DNA of 64,000 nt from Ceratotherium simum simum (lineage: Eukaryota > Chordata > Mammalia > Perissodactyla > Rhinocerotidae). Numbering within the stretch: the first letter of the stretch is position 1; every line of letters starts with the position of its first letter. Under the pieces are notes generated by a model that was given only the letters and a program-made list of their open reading frames with translations, did no database searches and was not told where the DNA came from. Below are positions 11,484-22,795 of this stretch, piece by piece. Location of the stretch: NCBI RefSeq assembly GCF_000283155.1, contig NW_004454178.1, positions 7,228,088-7,292,087 on the forward strand, read 5' to 3'. The position numbers were made by a program, and so were the translations under genes.

Positions 11484-11640
11484 CCATCCATCCATCCATC
11501 CATCCATCCATCCATCCATCCATCCATCCACCCACCCATCTATTCATCCAACCATCTATCCACCCATCCACCCATCCACCCACCCATCCATCCATCCATC
11601 CATCCATCCATCCATCCATCCATCCATCCATCCAACCACC
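11484..11640. repeat. (ATCC)n tetranucleotide microsatellite
   Basis: About 157 bases of ATCC units with scattered ACCC interruptions. Open frames here encode only SIHP-type repeats and are rejected as genes. Confidence 0.97.
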
Positions 11641-11659
11641 TACTATTTATTTTAAATAA

Positions 11660-12240
11660 AAAAAGTCACATACCTATGGCAAAATTTTGTATAATGTAAA
11701 AGGGCTTATAGTGACAAGCAAACTTTCTCTTTTCCTGCTCATCCTTATTCCTCCAGTTCCTCTTCCCAATTTTTAGGGTATACTCCCACAGATATTCCTT
11801 GCATAAAAAGTATTATATTTGGGCTGGCCCTGTGGCTTAGCAGTTAAGTGCGTGCACTCCACTACTGGCGGCCCGGGTTCGGATCCCGGGCGCGCCCCAA
11901 CGCACCGCTTCTCCGGCCATGCTGAGGCCGCGTCCCACATACAGCAACTAGAAGGATGTGCAACTGTGACATACAGCTATCTACTGGGGCTTTGGGGAAA
12001 AAAATAAAGGAGGAGGATCGGCAATAGATGTTAGCTCAGAGCCAGTCTTCCTCAGCAAAAAGAGGAGGATTAGCGTGGATGTTAGCTCAGGGCTGATCTT
12101 CCTCACACACACACACAAAAAGTATTATATTTAAGTCCTCGTATTTTATTTATTTTTCTCACATGGTATCATAAAATATGTACTGTTTTGCCTTGCTCTT
12201 TTCCCCTTAACAATATATCTTGGGGACTTTCCCATATCTC
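11660..12240 (-). mobile_element. L1M-type 3' end split by an ERE
   Basis: Inverted L1 3' end in two parts: 11660-11820 ('aaaaaagtcacatacctatg', 'cacagatattccttgcat') and 12133-12240 ('gttttgccttgctctttt', 'ttaacaatatatcttgggga'). Removing the ERE and one 16-bp duplication rejoins them. Confidence 0.65.
11821..12116 (+). mobile_element. ERE SINE, full-length, two tail modules
   Basis: Complete ERE: head 'gggctggccctgtggcttag', B-box 'gggttcggatcccgg' (near 11875), 'agaaggatgtgcaactgtga', then two tandem tail modules ('gttagctcagag' and 'gttagctcaggg') and a CA/A-rich tail. A perfect 16-bp target duplication (aaaaagtattatattt, 11805-11820 and 12117-12132) marks it as one of the younger insertions here. 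Confidence 0.97.
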
Positions 12241-12329
12241 TTAAGCTCCTCTTCTTTCTCACTCCTTCCTGGCACTTCTTTCTTAGCTCTCCAGACTGAA
12301 GTTCGAGTGGCCTCTTTAGCTTTGGCAAA

Positions 12330-12515
12330 TGTATCTGAATAACAACAGTGACAACAACATAGCAAATACAGAGCACTTTATATACATGAACTCATTTAAT
12401 CCATACGACAAAATTATTCCCACTTTATGGATGAGGAAACTGAGGCATAGACAGGTCACAGCAGGGGAGGTGAGCTGGGATTTGAAACAGACAGTCTGGC
12501 TCTGGAGTCCACCAG
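12330..12515 (-). mobile_element. MIR SINE
   Basis: Inverted MIR: 'gcactttatatacatgaact', 'atggatgaggaaactgaggc', 'gggatttgaaacagacagtc'. Confidence 0.8.
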
Positions 12516-14439
12516 CCCAGTCTCTGGGGAATACCTGCCTTGGCCATATATATTCAGCTTTGTTGGCTTTACTGATTTCAGTATTTCCTACAACGACAGG
12601 TGAGAGGCTCCTTCTTTTGGGCTGGGCTCTGCCCTCCACCCCTGCTAGGGGTGATGAAATTCAAACAGGATCTGGGGATGATAAAACTGGAGTTGTGACT
12701 GGCACATACTCCTGGAGGCAACTCAAACATTTACCTGTAATCCCACCTTCCAGAGTTATACCTGATTGTGGAAAAATTGGGTCATAGCAAGTCCCCACAC
12801 ATTATTTCTGTGCCCTGGCTGATGTATCTTTGGGATCTCTATCCAGTCCTCCTTCTAATTTCTCCCAAATCAATTCTCTTCACCATCTCCCCTGGAAGCC
12901 ACCATCTTTCAGCCGCCTATCCCGGCTCCCTGCCAGGGTGCCTCTGATTTTGCAAATGCCACAAGAGGCAGTTATGTTCCGGATGGCTGCCAAAAGGGGC
13001 TGCCACTGCTGGTGCCTGCCTGTTCCGCAGCGGGAGGAGATAAGTGTCTTCCAAGAGCTCTGAGCAAAGTGCTTTGAGAGGGCACTCAGAGGTGGGAGAG
13101 AGCCTTTTGGATCTGGGAATTGGGGACTGCTCACAAAGGGTGTCTTTGATCTGGAGACTGTGTCAGTGGATGTGGGCAGATGCTATTCTGGGCAAGGAGA
13201 ACATCCCAGATGAGACACAAATCTGTCATCTGAGACAAATGAGTGGTCTTCTGTGTGCCTTGAACTTGGCTGGAGCTGCCCCTAGTTTGCCCCTGATTCA
13301 AATCTTACCAGACTATGCAGGGCCATGGTGAAGCTCTGCCTCCTCCCACTCAGCCCATCTTGGAGCTCAGTAGCATTTATCATCCAGGAAAAATCAACAA
13401 GTATTTATTGAGTGCCAGCTGTTTGTCCAGCACTGCTTTCCATTTGATGTATATCGAGAAGCTCTCTCCCTGCCCCCTTGCTTCACTGGAGCTGGGTGAG
13501 GAGAGGTTGAGACAGGACTCTTCCAACCCCCTGAGTCTCCTCCCCATCTCCTCCTCCCGGTCTGTAGAGGTTTTTTCATTATTTAGCACCCATTGAGTGG
13601 TTGGCAGTGTTGGCCAACACACAGCCTGAGGCTGGTTTTCCTGGATCCCAATTTACATTAGGTGATTGGAGGTGATGAAACAGAGCATCACATCAGAATC
13701 TGGCCACATCAGAATCTCTTCTAGCTTAAGGGTCCTGTGTGGTGTTTCGACTCTTGCAGATGCATTTGTGAATTACTGTACAGCAGAGAAATCAGAGCAG
13801 TTAAACTGCTTCTCCAAAAAGGCAAGCAAAGTGCAGATGGGACTCAACAGAGACCCCATTACGCGGGGACCCAGACGCTAGTTCTCATCACTGCATATAG
13901 CTGCTTCTTAGAGTCTGAGATTCTTGATGTAACTTACTTAGAATTCTCCAAGAGGGTCTGGGTCTCTCCACACACTGAGGAGGAGGCCTGCTTATGAGAT
14001 TTTAGGCTATGTAACTGGGTTAGCAACAAAGGAAACCACATCCCAGTCTCACAAAGATGGGTCACGGCCACGGAGGCGGAACTGCCTGCCTTGGGGGAGA
14101 CGGTGGGAGTTCCTTGATATTTGAGAACAAGAGTCAGTCCTTATGTTCCGAAAAGAAGTGGAGTCGAAATAAAAAAGAACCAGCCCAAAGGACCAGGAGT
14201 TGGGTGTTTGGAGGGGCAGTGACAGTTCCCAGCCCATGAGTTTTTGAAAATGATAAGAGTTGCTGCACTGTTAGAGATTTGGGGGCATTCTGGATTGCAC
14301 TGGAAGTCCGCAGAAGCTGAGTGGGAGGGGAGGGAAGTGGTGCCTAAAAATACTCATGGAGGAAGGGCCCATGAGGTCATCTCCCCAGGATACTCCGTCC
14401 ACCCTGGCTAGACTCTGGCTCCAGTCCCTTGTCCAGCTC
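12516..14439. other. Mostly single-copy sequence
   Basis: Apart from a short L2 piece at 13385 nothing is recognised. A near-perfect doubled word (cacatcagaatct at 13689-13701 and 13705-13717) is a small local duplication. Open frames of 60-95 codons on both strands overlap one another and have no domain. Confidence 0.5.
13385..13500 (-). mobile_element. L2 LINE 3' end fragment
   Basis: 'aacaagtatttattgagtgc', 'cagctgtttgtccagcactg' is the inverted L2 3' terminus. Confidence 0.6.
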
Positions 14440-14620
14440 TGAGTACAGTCATTTGAACAGAGCTGGAGCTCAGTAACGAGTGTTGACTGACGGGCAGTTT
14501 GAGAGGGACACGGGGAACCTGGAGAGGGTTCAGAGGAGACACCCAGAGGTGATGAAATGGCTGGAAACTGGAGCTCAGCGGCAAGGTCAAGGGAATGGAA
14601 CTGGCTCCACCTGGAGCCGA
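14440..14620 (+). mobile_element. Possible L3/CR1-type LINE fragment
   Basis: 'cctggagagggttcagagga' followed by 'gatgaaatggctggaaac' resembles the conserved 3'-region wording of CR1/L3 elements. Short and diverged, so tentative. Confidence 0.35.
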
Positions 14621-15084
14621 GCGGATGGGAGTGAGGGCTGGGGACAAGCCATTCCTAGCGCCCGAAGGGTCAGGCTGGCTCTTCTCCAGCTGTGCAAGGA
14701 CGGAATCAGAGTCACAGTGTGGTTTCGCTCTTGGGGGTGAACTGTGAGTTCCTGGAACAATCGAAATCTCACAGCAAGGCAGGGCTACATTTTCAGGTTA
14801 TCAGCACAATTGCCCCTTTCTGTAAATGAGAGTGACTAAGACTTATAGCCATTGCAGCTAACAGATCCCACAAGCCCTCCCAGCCTACAAGAATGACTCG
14901 TGAGGGGTGTGTGTTAGACAGCTGGCACGGAGGTGGTGGTGATGGTTTTGAACAGGTGGGGAGCCTTCCTGGTACCCATCAATCACCCTTGGCATGAGGT
15001 CACCCACTTTCATTCTGGATCCTGGAAGGGAGGACGGGAGTGAGGCCAAAGTGGGTGGGTAAAGACTCTTTCTCTGGGGGGAGG
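14621..15084. other. Single-copy sequence, nothing recognised
   Basis: No gene or repeat call supported. Confidence 0.5.
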
Positions 15085-15305
15085 GAACAAATTCACACTT
15101 ATGGAGCCCCTACCTTGTGCTCAGAACTTTACATGGGTTTCTCATTTAATTTTTCCACAATCCTATGGGGGAAGAGAGGGATTATTCTCCCATTTTACAG
15201 ATTAGGAGATGAAGGCAGAAATAGATCAAGCAATTTACCCAACCTGGCATAGTTTGTGGTATAATTGGGGTTTGAACCAGGGCAGGTCTAATTCCAGAGC
15301 CCATT
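15085..15305 (-). mobile_element. MIR SINE
   Basis: Inverted MIR with 'acttatggagcccctacctt', 'cccattttacagattaggag', 'ggtttgaaccagggcaggtc'. One of the better preserved MIRs in the window. Confidence 0.85.
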
Positions 15306-16384
15306 TGCAGGCGGTGAGGGAAATCTGGAGAATGCAGTTAGATTTCATTGGTACCCAGGAGAGCATCCCTAGGTCATGCTCACTTCTGACTCTGAGTCCA
15401 TGTCTAAATGAAAAGAAGACCAGTTGAAGATTCTCCAGCACCCCTCTCCATCTCTTAGCTTTGAATCTGCTGTAATTGGAGGGTCCAACTTGGAGCATCC
15501 CAGAGGTCCCTCCTAGGGTGAGAGGCAAGCTGCGTGGGAGGAGGAGGGATGCGGTTTATGTGTCTGGAAGCGGAGAAAGAGATACAATCCCCAAGCTTGG
15601 ATTTACAATGGGTGTCTGGTTGCCTCAGCCTGGAATCTGAACCCAACCGTTTTCCATGGGCGAATTAGTTTAACAATCCAGCCCACAAAGGGAGCAGCTC
15701 TGATATGTCAGTTAACAAGCTCAGAGGGGTGGGGGCTGGGTGGGGGTTGCGCGGAGCTGGGAGGGGAGGAAGGAGACTGCTGGGGAGAAATCGACCTTCT
15801 CTTGTCTTGCTGCCCTGAGTCCAGCCTTGCTGCTTGGGAACCTGGGAGGGAGGCTGGTCTGATTTCTCTGTGGTCTGAATGGTGGGAATTTTTTTTGGTG
15901 GCAGATTATGGTTTCCTGAGGCGGTTTGAATTACACCTGCCCCATTTCATTTAATTAGGGCTGGGGTTGCTGTCTATTGTGTCCGGTGGGCCTTCCTGCA
16001 TGAATAAATAGTAACATGTTTGTTTTCTTTTGGGTGGGGTACTTTTTTTTTTTTTTTTAATGATGGGATTGCCAAAAGAGGGGCGAGCATAAGGAGTGAT
16101 GATGAAACCATCAGGAAAGAGGATGTTGGAGGGCAAATTCTCACCCCGCTGAGCCTGCAGTGGGGACTCTTTGTCTCCCACTTCTTGGGCCCACTTTTAC
16201 ACAATGTATTCACAGCCTCCTCTGTTTTCACAACTGTTCCCCAGCCTGGCTTTCTTTCTTTTTGCAATATACCTGGGAATCAGGTATTTCCTCCTTCAGT
16301 CCTGCTTGTCTCTCCCATCCCTTCTCATTTTACTGTAGTTTTCCGTGCAAACTCTCCTCTCTCTCTCTCCATAGCTTCTTGCTG
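15306..16384. other. Single-copy sequence with a G-quadruplex motif and a T-run
   Basis: No exon or repeat family is recognised. It contains the G-rich motif at 15726 and a 16-base T-run at 16043-16058. The 132-codon plus frame at 16020-16418 starts beside that T-run and has no domain. Confidence 0.5.
15726..15746 (+). other. G-quadruplex motif
   Basis: GGGG t GGGGG ct GGG t GGGGG: four tracts with loops of one or two bases, the arrangement expected to fold most stably. Confidence 0.8.
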
Positions 16385-16770
16385 CTACAAGATCATTAAC
16401 AGGGAACTTGTTGAATAAGCCATAGTACAGTCTTGACATGGGATGTTATATAGCCAGGAAAAAGAATATAAAGACCTCTATAAACGTTGATTTGGAATGT
16501 TTGTCAAGAGACATTGTAAAGAAAAAAATGTTGTAAATAGTATGCTCCCTTTGTTCAATAGAGGGAAGCTTGTATGTACACATAATATTTCTGGAAGTAT
16601 ACAAAAGAACTGTGAACAGTGGTTGCTTCTGGGGAAGGGGAATGGAGCCTGGATTTGGAGACAGATATACTATTGCATAGCTTTTTGTGCTATTGGACGT
16701 TTTTTATTATCATGTGCATGTATTACTTCTTGCAAAAAAGAATTGATTTATAAAAGGAAAACATGAAATA
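16385..16770 (+). mobile_element. L1M-type LINE 3' end
   Basis: 'ggaacttgttgaataagcca', 'acagtggttgcttctgggga', 'catgtgcatgtattacttct' and an A-rich end follow the order of an old L1 3' UTR. The 89-codon frame inside is a shadow. Confidence 0.75.
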
Positions 16771-16804
16771 TGAAAGCATAATATAGGACAGTACATGCTT
16801 AATT

Positions 16805-16975
16805 ACCGGGTGAAGCAGTGATTAAGAGCTGGCTTAGAGGATCCCAGTTTAAATCCCAGTTCCACAAAACATTAAGTGTATAACTGTAGGTAATTTACTC
16901 AATCTTTCTAAATCTCAGTTCCCTCATCTGTAAAATGGGAATAATAATAGTACCTGCTTTAGGAGGCTTTAAATC
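16805..16975 (+). mobile_element. MIR SINE
   Basis: Forward MIR: 'gcagtgattaagagctggct', 'aaatcccagttccacaaaac', 'ctcatctgtaaaatgggaat'. Confidence 0.88.
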
Positions 16976-17129
16976 TTATAGTTTTCAAGGAAGTCTGTTG
17001 TTGGTTAAATATATAACTAAACGGAGTTAAGTTTCAATTTCTTTATACAGTTTTCCATGTAAGTAAATGCACAAATCATGAAAAAACTTAAGACCATTGT
17101 TCTTCCTTTTCCATTGAGAAAATGATAGA

Positions 17130-17495
17130 GCTGGATAATGAAAGCCCTGAATTCCAAAGAGAGTGAGAGCATTGTTTACCTGAGATGTTCCTGGAGGCTT
17201 TGGGGAGGAGGTGCAGACAGCCGAGCCTTGAGGGATGAAGAGAATTTGGTTAGGCTGCTTGGTGAGGCCATTCCCATTATGGGCAACAATGAGGTCAAAG
17301 GGACCGAAGAAAGAAGAGAGGATGTTGGTGCAACAGTGAGTCAACCAATTTGGCAAGTTTCCTCTAGAGGACGATAAATGGAGACAAAGAGGTTGGAACC
17401 AGATTGTTGAGGGCCTTGAAGGCCAAGCCAAGGATCTCACATTGTGTCCTAGAGGCAATGAGAGACACTGCAGGTGTGGATAAGGGAGTAGTTGG
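17130..17495 (-). mobile_element. L2 LINE fragment
   Basis: Inverted L2: 'gagccttgagggatgaagag', 'ttgttgagggccttgaaggc', 'gtcctagaggcaatgagaga'. The 167-codon minus frame at 17027-17530 lies on this old LINE and the next LTR and does not look like a conserved protein. Confidence 0.65.
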
Positions 17496-17509
17496 GTAAT
17501 CCACTGCAG

Positions 17510-18030
17510 TGTCATATTATCCCCAAACATAGTGGATAAAACAATGATTTGTTATGCTCACAGAGTGGATGTGTCAGGGATTTGGACTGAGCATGGCAGG
17601 AATGGTTTGTCTTTGCTTCCTAATGTCTGGGGCCTCAGCTGGAAGACTGAAAATTGGTGGTGACTTGATGGCTGAGACTGGAATCGTCTGAATGCTTGTT
17701 TACTCATATGTCTGCAGTTGATGCTGGCTGTCAGCTAAGTCCTTAGCTGTGTCTGTCTGCCAGAACACAGACTCATGGCCTCTCCATGTAGGCTGGGCTT
17801 CCTCGTAACATGGAGGCTGGGTTCCAAGGATTAGCGTCCCAAGAGAGCCGGGAATCTGTAATGCCTTTTCTGACATAGCTTCAAAAATCATGCAGGGTCT
17901 CTCTGCAGATTCTGTTTATTAAGACAGTTACAAAGTCTTGCCCAAGTACAGGGGAGGGGAAGTAGAGTCTACCTCTTCATAGAGGAACAGCATATGGGAC
18001 CCTTTTTGCAAAATACAATCTGCTGTAGAG
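17510..18030 (-). mobile_element. MaLR-like LTR, family uncertain
   Basis: Inverted LTR-like order: 'cataaacaatgatttgttatgctc'-style opening (here 'aaaacaatgatttgttatgc'), 'ggcctctccatgtaggctgg', 'attagcgtcccaagagagcc', 'ggggaagtagagtctacctc', 'tgcaaaatacaatctgctgt'. Same repeat class as 28738-29190. Confidence 0.55.
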
Positions 18031-18049
18031 AGTGACATGGGAAAAGCCA

Positions 18050-19220
18050 TTCATTCCAAACAAATATTTATTGAGTATCTGTTATGTCTTAAGTACCATG
18101 CTAGAGGCTTAGGATAGAGTGATGAGCAAAAACAAACATGATTCCAACCTCCTGGAACTGACAGCCCGGTGGAGGAGGCAGACATTAATCAAATCATCGC
18201 ACAAAAAATGTGAAATTTCAACAACGGTAAGTCCAGGAGGGGATCATGGGGCTATGAGCTCATATAATAGGGTGTGGATTACAGAGTCAGAGAGGGCAGG
18301 AAAGATTCCCTGAGGAAGTGGTGTTAGGGCTGAGAACTAAAGGATGATAGAAGCAGAGTAAGTAGTGCAGGAAGGAAGAGGGTTCTCTGTGAGAAGGTCC
18401 CATGGCAGGTGGGAGAAGGGGTAGGTGATGACTATTTGTATAGTCCTGGGGAGAGAGGACAGTGACAATGAGAATAAATAGCCATTTAGTCTATTGAGAG
18501 AGAAATTTTGAAGAAAGAATCAGCCAACTGCACGTGGGGAACTTAGGAGTGGTGAAGGATCAAATGTTTCTATGAAGTTCTGGGTCAGAATGAGAAGGAA
18601 GATGATGCTGCTGTGAATAAAAGTCAAGAAGTCAGGACAGGGGACAATCTGGAGAGTAAGAAATTGTGTTCAGGTTTAGAGATGTTGACTTGGAGTGGTA
18701 GTGATACAAAATAGCAGAAATATAGGTAGAGAGTTGGTTTGTCTGACCAGGTAAGGGATGAAACTATAGATTTTGGAGCAACTGATAGAAAACTGAGGGT
18801 TGAAACCACGGGGATGAGTTAAATTTTCAAGGCAGAGAGAGCCATGGATGAAGAAGGGCTTGAACTCTGGAGAATGCTCATGTTTAAGGGGAAAGAGGAG
18901 GCAGAAAGGCAAAGAAGGAGACAGTGAGAATGCTCTGAGGCAGAAGAACTGGGATTGGGGGTCATCTGGAAAGTCAAAGGAGGAAAGCATTTCAGGAGGA
19001 GAAGGTGGTCTATGATGCTGCATACAGCAACTGGGGCAGGAAGAGCCAGTGCTGAACAAAGCCCAGCTCTACCGAACGGGAAGGCTTGCCGTAGAGTTTT
19101 CCTAGGCGGCTGGAGACAGAAGGAGGCAACAAAGGCAACTCAGGGTAGAGAGGGTGGTGGGGAAGTGGAAACAGATGATGGAAGTGGCTTGAAAACTTTG
19201 TCAGTAAAAGGGAGAACCAA
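18050..19220 (-). mobile_element. Long L2 LINE segment
   Basis: Begins with the inverted L2 terminus ('caaatatttattgagtatct', 'taccatgctagaggcttagg'), continues through 'gattccctgaggaagtggtg' and 'tcaggtttagagatgttgac', and fades near 'gaaagctaggtcaagaggag'. It carries no coding potential. The right boundary is approximate. Confidence 0.6.
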
Positions 19221-20164
19221 ACTATGGGGAGAAAGCTAGGTCAAGAGGAGGTTGGACAAGACTGAAGAGACCTACCCTCATGTGAGAACATGAGGAAGGA
19301 GCTGGAAAATGCTGGAGAAGGCGCTAGGACATGTTAGATGGCATTGTCTTCAGAACTTTGAATCTCCCTTTGTCTAAAGATTCCCTACTTATATTTAAGG
19401 ATGGTGACCCCAGAGGGTCTTGGTTAGAGAAGACCCTGTCAGCTAGAGGAGAGAACCGAGCAGAGATTGATTAGTATTTTAAATCCATGCCTGGCCAAAC
19501 AATTAACGTAAGATTATACCTGGAAACAACTAGTCAGTATAAAATTTTGCCTCAAGATTCCCTGGTAATGAAGAAAAAAATTCTTTGAATGTTAAAAAGC
19601 CCTCTCCAAAGACCTCTCATATACTCCCATCAGAGCGTTTACATTATTTTGAAAAGGTTTGTTTACATAATCCTTTCTCCTAGCTAGCCCCCATGCTCTC
19701 CAGGGCAGAATGTCGTGTCTTATTTTTCTTGGATTGCCAGAACCTGGCACCATACCTGGTGTATCAGGGTCTCTCAGAGGTCGAGAGGGCCGCTTCCATT
19801 TCTGAGGACTCTGATATCAATTGAAAATGCACCAAATGACAAAACCAGGTTATGGAAATCATGGAAAAATTCAAATGATAAATGGAATGAGTTCACTTGC
19901 CGTGCTTGCACAAAAACGAAATATATTCGTAAGATTCACAAGATAATCACAGATCTATTTAAAAAAAATTATTCTTAGTGAAGAATCTTCTTTCAATTCT
20001 GCCAGTCAATCTCTGTGCCATGTGCATAATCTCATTGGTAGATGATGTCAATGTCTATTGTTGAGGCTTTTAGGGCTGTGAGGCAAAGGCCATGGACCCT
20101 CCTGCATAATAGTCATCCCCCCACTCCTGCCTGGTCATCAGCTGGGCACTGCGGCATACAAAAG
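19221..20164. other. Mostly single-copy sequence
   Basis: A weak forward L2 end may lie at 19620-19765 ('tctccagggcagaatgtcgt', 'gccagaacctggcaccatac'). The rest is unrecognised. Confidence 0.45.
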
Positions 20165-20880
20165 TCACTCAATGCATGTGCTGTTTCCTCTACTTGGACC
20201 ACACAATCCATAGATAGCTCTTTGGCTCCCTTCATCTCTTCCAGGTCTTTGCTCAAACATTACCTCTTTGGAGTGGCCTTCCCTGACCATTCAATCTTAA
20301 GTTGTAGCACTCCCAAGCCCCTACACTCCCTAACCCCCCTCTCAGCTTTATTTTTCTCCATCACACTTACCATCACCCAAGAATGAAGGCGCTAATACAG
20401 TCCAATACTTGTCTTAGCTTTCTTGGGCTGCTGTAACAAAGGACAACAAAGTAGGTGGCTTACACAACAGATATTTATTGTCTCACAGTACCGGAGGCTG
20501 GAAGTCCGAAATCAAGGTGTTGGCAGGGTTGGTTCCTTCAGAGGGCTATGAGGGAGAATCTGTTCTGTGTCCTCTCTCCTGGCTTCTGGTAGCCTTAGGC
20601 ATTCCTTGGCTTGTAGACGGCATTCTCCATATGTTTTCAGATCGCCTTTTCTCTGTACGTGTCTGTGTCCAAATTTCTCCTTTTTATAAGGTCACCAATC
20701 ATATTGGATTAGGGTCCACTCCAATGACTTCGTTTTAACTTGATCATCTGCAAAGACTCTATTTCCAAACAAGGTCACATTCACAGGTACTGGGGATTAG
20801 GACTTCAACATCTTTTGGGGAGATACAATTCAACCCATAATAGTACTCAGTAAATATTTATTGAATAAATAAATGAGCTC
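20165..20880 (+). mobile_element. L2 LINE 3' end, split by an MLT1 LTR
   Basis: Left part 20165-20404 ('aggtctttgctcaaacatta', 'ggccttccctgaccattcaa') and right part 20848-20880 ('cagtaaatatttattgaata') are successive pieces of the L2 3' end. They are separated by the LTR at 20410-20842. Confidence 0.75.
20410..20842 (-). mobile_element. MLT1-type MaLR LTR inside an L2
   Basis: Complete inverted LTR: starts tgtcttagctttcttgggct, passes 'agatatttattgtctcacag', 'ggaggctggaagtccgaaat', 'cttttctctgtacgtgtctg', 'ataaggtcaccaatcatatt', and ends 'caattcaacccataata'. Flanked by the 5-bp near-match atact (20405-20409) / gtact (20843-20847), the duplication length expected for this family. Confidence 0.88.
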
Positions 20881-21809
20881 ATTTCTTTTACTTAGTAAGA
20901 AAATGGACTATTTAAGAGTAGAACCAATCTTGATATACTTTGGTGGACATGTGACAGGCATTTACTGAAGACCTAGGGGCAACGGGGTGGGGGGCAATGG
21001 AGAGGGAAGCTCCCTGGAGGTGGTGTGGCTGAGACTGCTGAGCGGTGAAAGGCAGGGACTGTCTACAGCCAGATCAGGGTGGGAGTGCCCTCTGCACTCA
21101 GCAAAGGGAGCTGGATGGGCCAGGGCAGTGGCAGAGTGCCCTCCATGGAGGTCTGAAGCCAGAGAGGATGTCTGGGCAGAGACACTCAGAAGGAGAACAA
21201 GAAGGCAAGTTCTAGAAGGGTCTGAGAATCCCTCTAGGCTTGGCAGCCAAGAGGGCCTGACTTCTTGAAGTAGAATGTCCTTGGCTTAATGTCCTACCTG
21301 GGTCACTGAGCCTGGGCACTGGTACTGAAGTGCCCTGTGTGTGGTCTTGTGTGATGTGATGATAGAATTCTGGGCTATGTGACCTGCCTGCTTCTATGCT
21401 TCGATATATTATTTTCTTTTCCCTTGACTTCTTTTTTCTCTTGACAAAAGTCATTTTTGCACATTCCAACTTCTTCTTGGCTGACCTAAGGCGAAAGGGA
21501 ACTGCTGATGGTGAGGCCCGTTGGGGAGGGGAGGTCGAAGGCTCCACATGGCTAGGCAGCAGCCAGCCCAGCTCAAGGGGAGAAGGAGCTGGGACTAGAT
21601 AGTTCTAGACTCAGGAGTGGCCAGATCTGGTGGGCTGACCACTGAGCCTTTCCTATTTGAGGCTTTAATTCACAGGATACGGAAGCAGAAAAAATAGCTC
21701 ATCCGTGGCCTCCCGCTGCTGTAATGTCACTGGACCAATGGGGCCGTTATACACACAGTCACACAGGAACAGACTCAATGTGCAGGGCAAAGGCACCTTA
21801 ATTCAGTTC
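20881..21809. other. Single-copy sequence, nothing recognised
   Basis: No family or gene is recognised. Overlapping frames at 20987-21268 and 21212-21547 are compositional. Confidence 0.5.
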
Positions 21810-22560
21810 AAGGAGTTATTATCGATCACCTTCCAGCAGAGACTAGACCCTGGGGATACAGAGATAAGTTAGCAACCTAGTAGAGGAGACAGACATGTAA
21901 ATAAAAGTTGAGTGCAGTAGGGAAAGTGTCAAATGAGATCAGAGGTTCCCTGAATTAGTTTCCCAGGGCTGCTGTTAACTAAGTACCCCAAACTGGGAGG
22001 CTTAAACAACAGAAATGTATTGTTTCACCGTTCTGTAGTCCAGAAGTCTGAAAGCAAGGTGTTGGTAGGGCCATGCTTCTCTCCGAGGGCTCTAGGGGAG
22101 AATCTTTCTTTGCCTCTTCTAGTTTTTGGTGTTTGCCAGCAATCTTTGCTGTTTCTTGGCTTGTAGAAGCATCACTCCAGTCACATGGCTGTCTTCTCCT
22201 GGTGTCTTCACATCGTCTTCCCTCTGTACGTGTCTGTCTCTGCGTCTAAATTTCCCCTTTTATAAGGACACAAGTCATGCTGGATTAGGGCCCATTCTAA
22301 TGACCTCATTTTAACTTGATTACCTCTGCAAAGACTGTATTTCCAAATAAGGTCACATTCTGAGTACTGGAGGTTAGGGCTTCAGCATATCTTTTTTGGG
22401 GGGATACAATTCAACCCACAATGTTGCTCAGTGAGGGAGTGACTAACTCAAGGTGTGTGCATATCACTGGTGGAGGGTTAGGGAAGGTTTCCCCGGGAGA
22501 TGAAGGTGGAAGGAGAGGCATCCCAGGCAGACAGAACAGCGCAGACAAGAAGACATAAAT
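21810..22560 (-). mobile_element. L2 LINE split by a second MLT1 LTR
   Basis: Left part 21810-21950 ('gaccctggggatacagagat', 'aggagacagacatgtaaata') and right part 22423-22560 ('ggtttccccgggagatgaag', 'aggcatcccaggcagacaga') are consecutive pieces of an inverted L2 3' region. Confidence 0.7.
21951..22422 (-). mobile_element. MLT1-type MaLR LTR inside an L2
   Basis: Inverted LTR closely similar in layout to the one at 20410: 'tgaattagtttcccagggct', 'gaggcttaaacaacagaaat', 'ttggcttgtagaagcatcac', 'ccccttttataaggacacaa', 'tacaattcaacccacaa'. The 5-bp duplication is not clear. Confidence 0.88.
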
Positions 22561-22619
22561 ATAAAGTCTTGGGATCCAGGGGAAGAAGGACCTGACCCCT
22601 CTTGGGATCCCACTGTGTT

Positions 22620-22795
22620 CAGGTACCCTAGCAGGTGCTACATAGGTGCCATCATTTTATTGCATCCTCACCCCGTGGCCATTACTACTCCAAAACTGAG
22701 GTGTGGAGATAAGAATTGACTGGCCAAAGGTCAGACCACAGTGTGACACCAGGGTGGAGACAGGAACCCACACTCTGCACCCTACATCCAACGAC
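22620..22795 (-). mobile_element. MIR SINE (decayed)
   Basis: 'ccatcattttattgcatcct', 'aaactgaggtgtggagataa', 'acaggaacccacactctgca' read as an inverted MIR. Confidence 0.65.

Noticed and set aside
11484..11640. CRISPR-like regular repeat array
   Set aside because: The period is 4 bp with no spacers; this is a microsatellite in a mammalian genome.
11227..11659. [13 protein letters not shown] repetitive protein (also at 58960-59222 as GWMDGW/PSIHPS)
   Set aside because: Translations of ATCC microsatellites; in-frame repeats arise automatically because the 12-bp period is divisible by three.
11821..11900. tRNA-like A- and B-boxes ('gtggcttagcag', 'ggttcggatcc')
   Set aside because: They are the tRNA-derived head of an ERE SINE, not a tRNA gene; no cloverleaf acceptor stem closes around them. 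The same holds for the other five copies.
17027..17530. 167-codon minus-strand frame
   Set aside because: It lies on a decayed L2 and the adjoining LTR-like repeat; no conserved domain visible.
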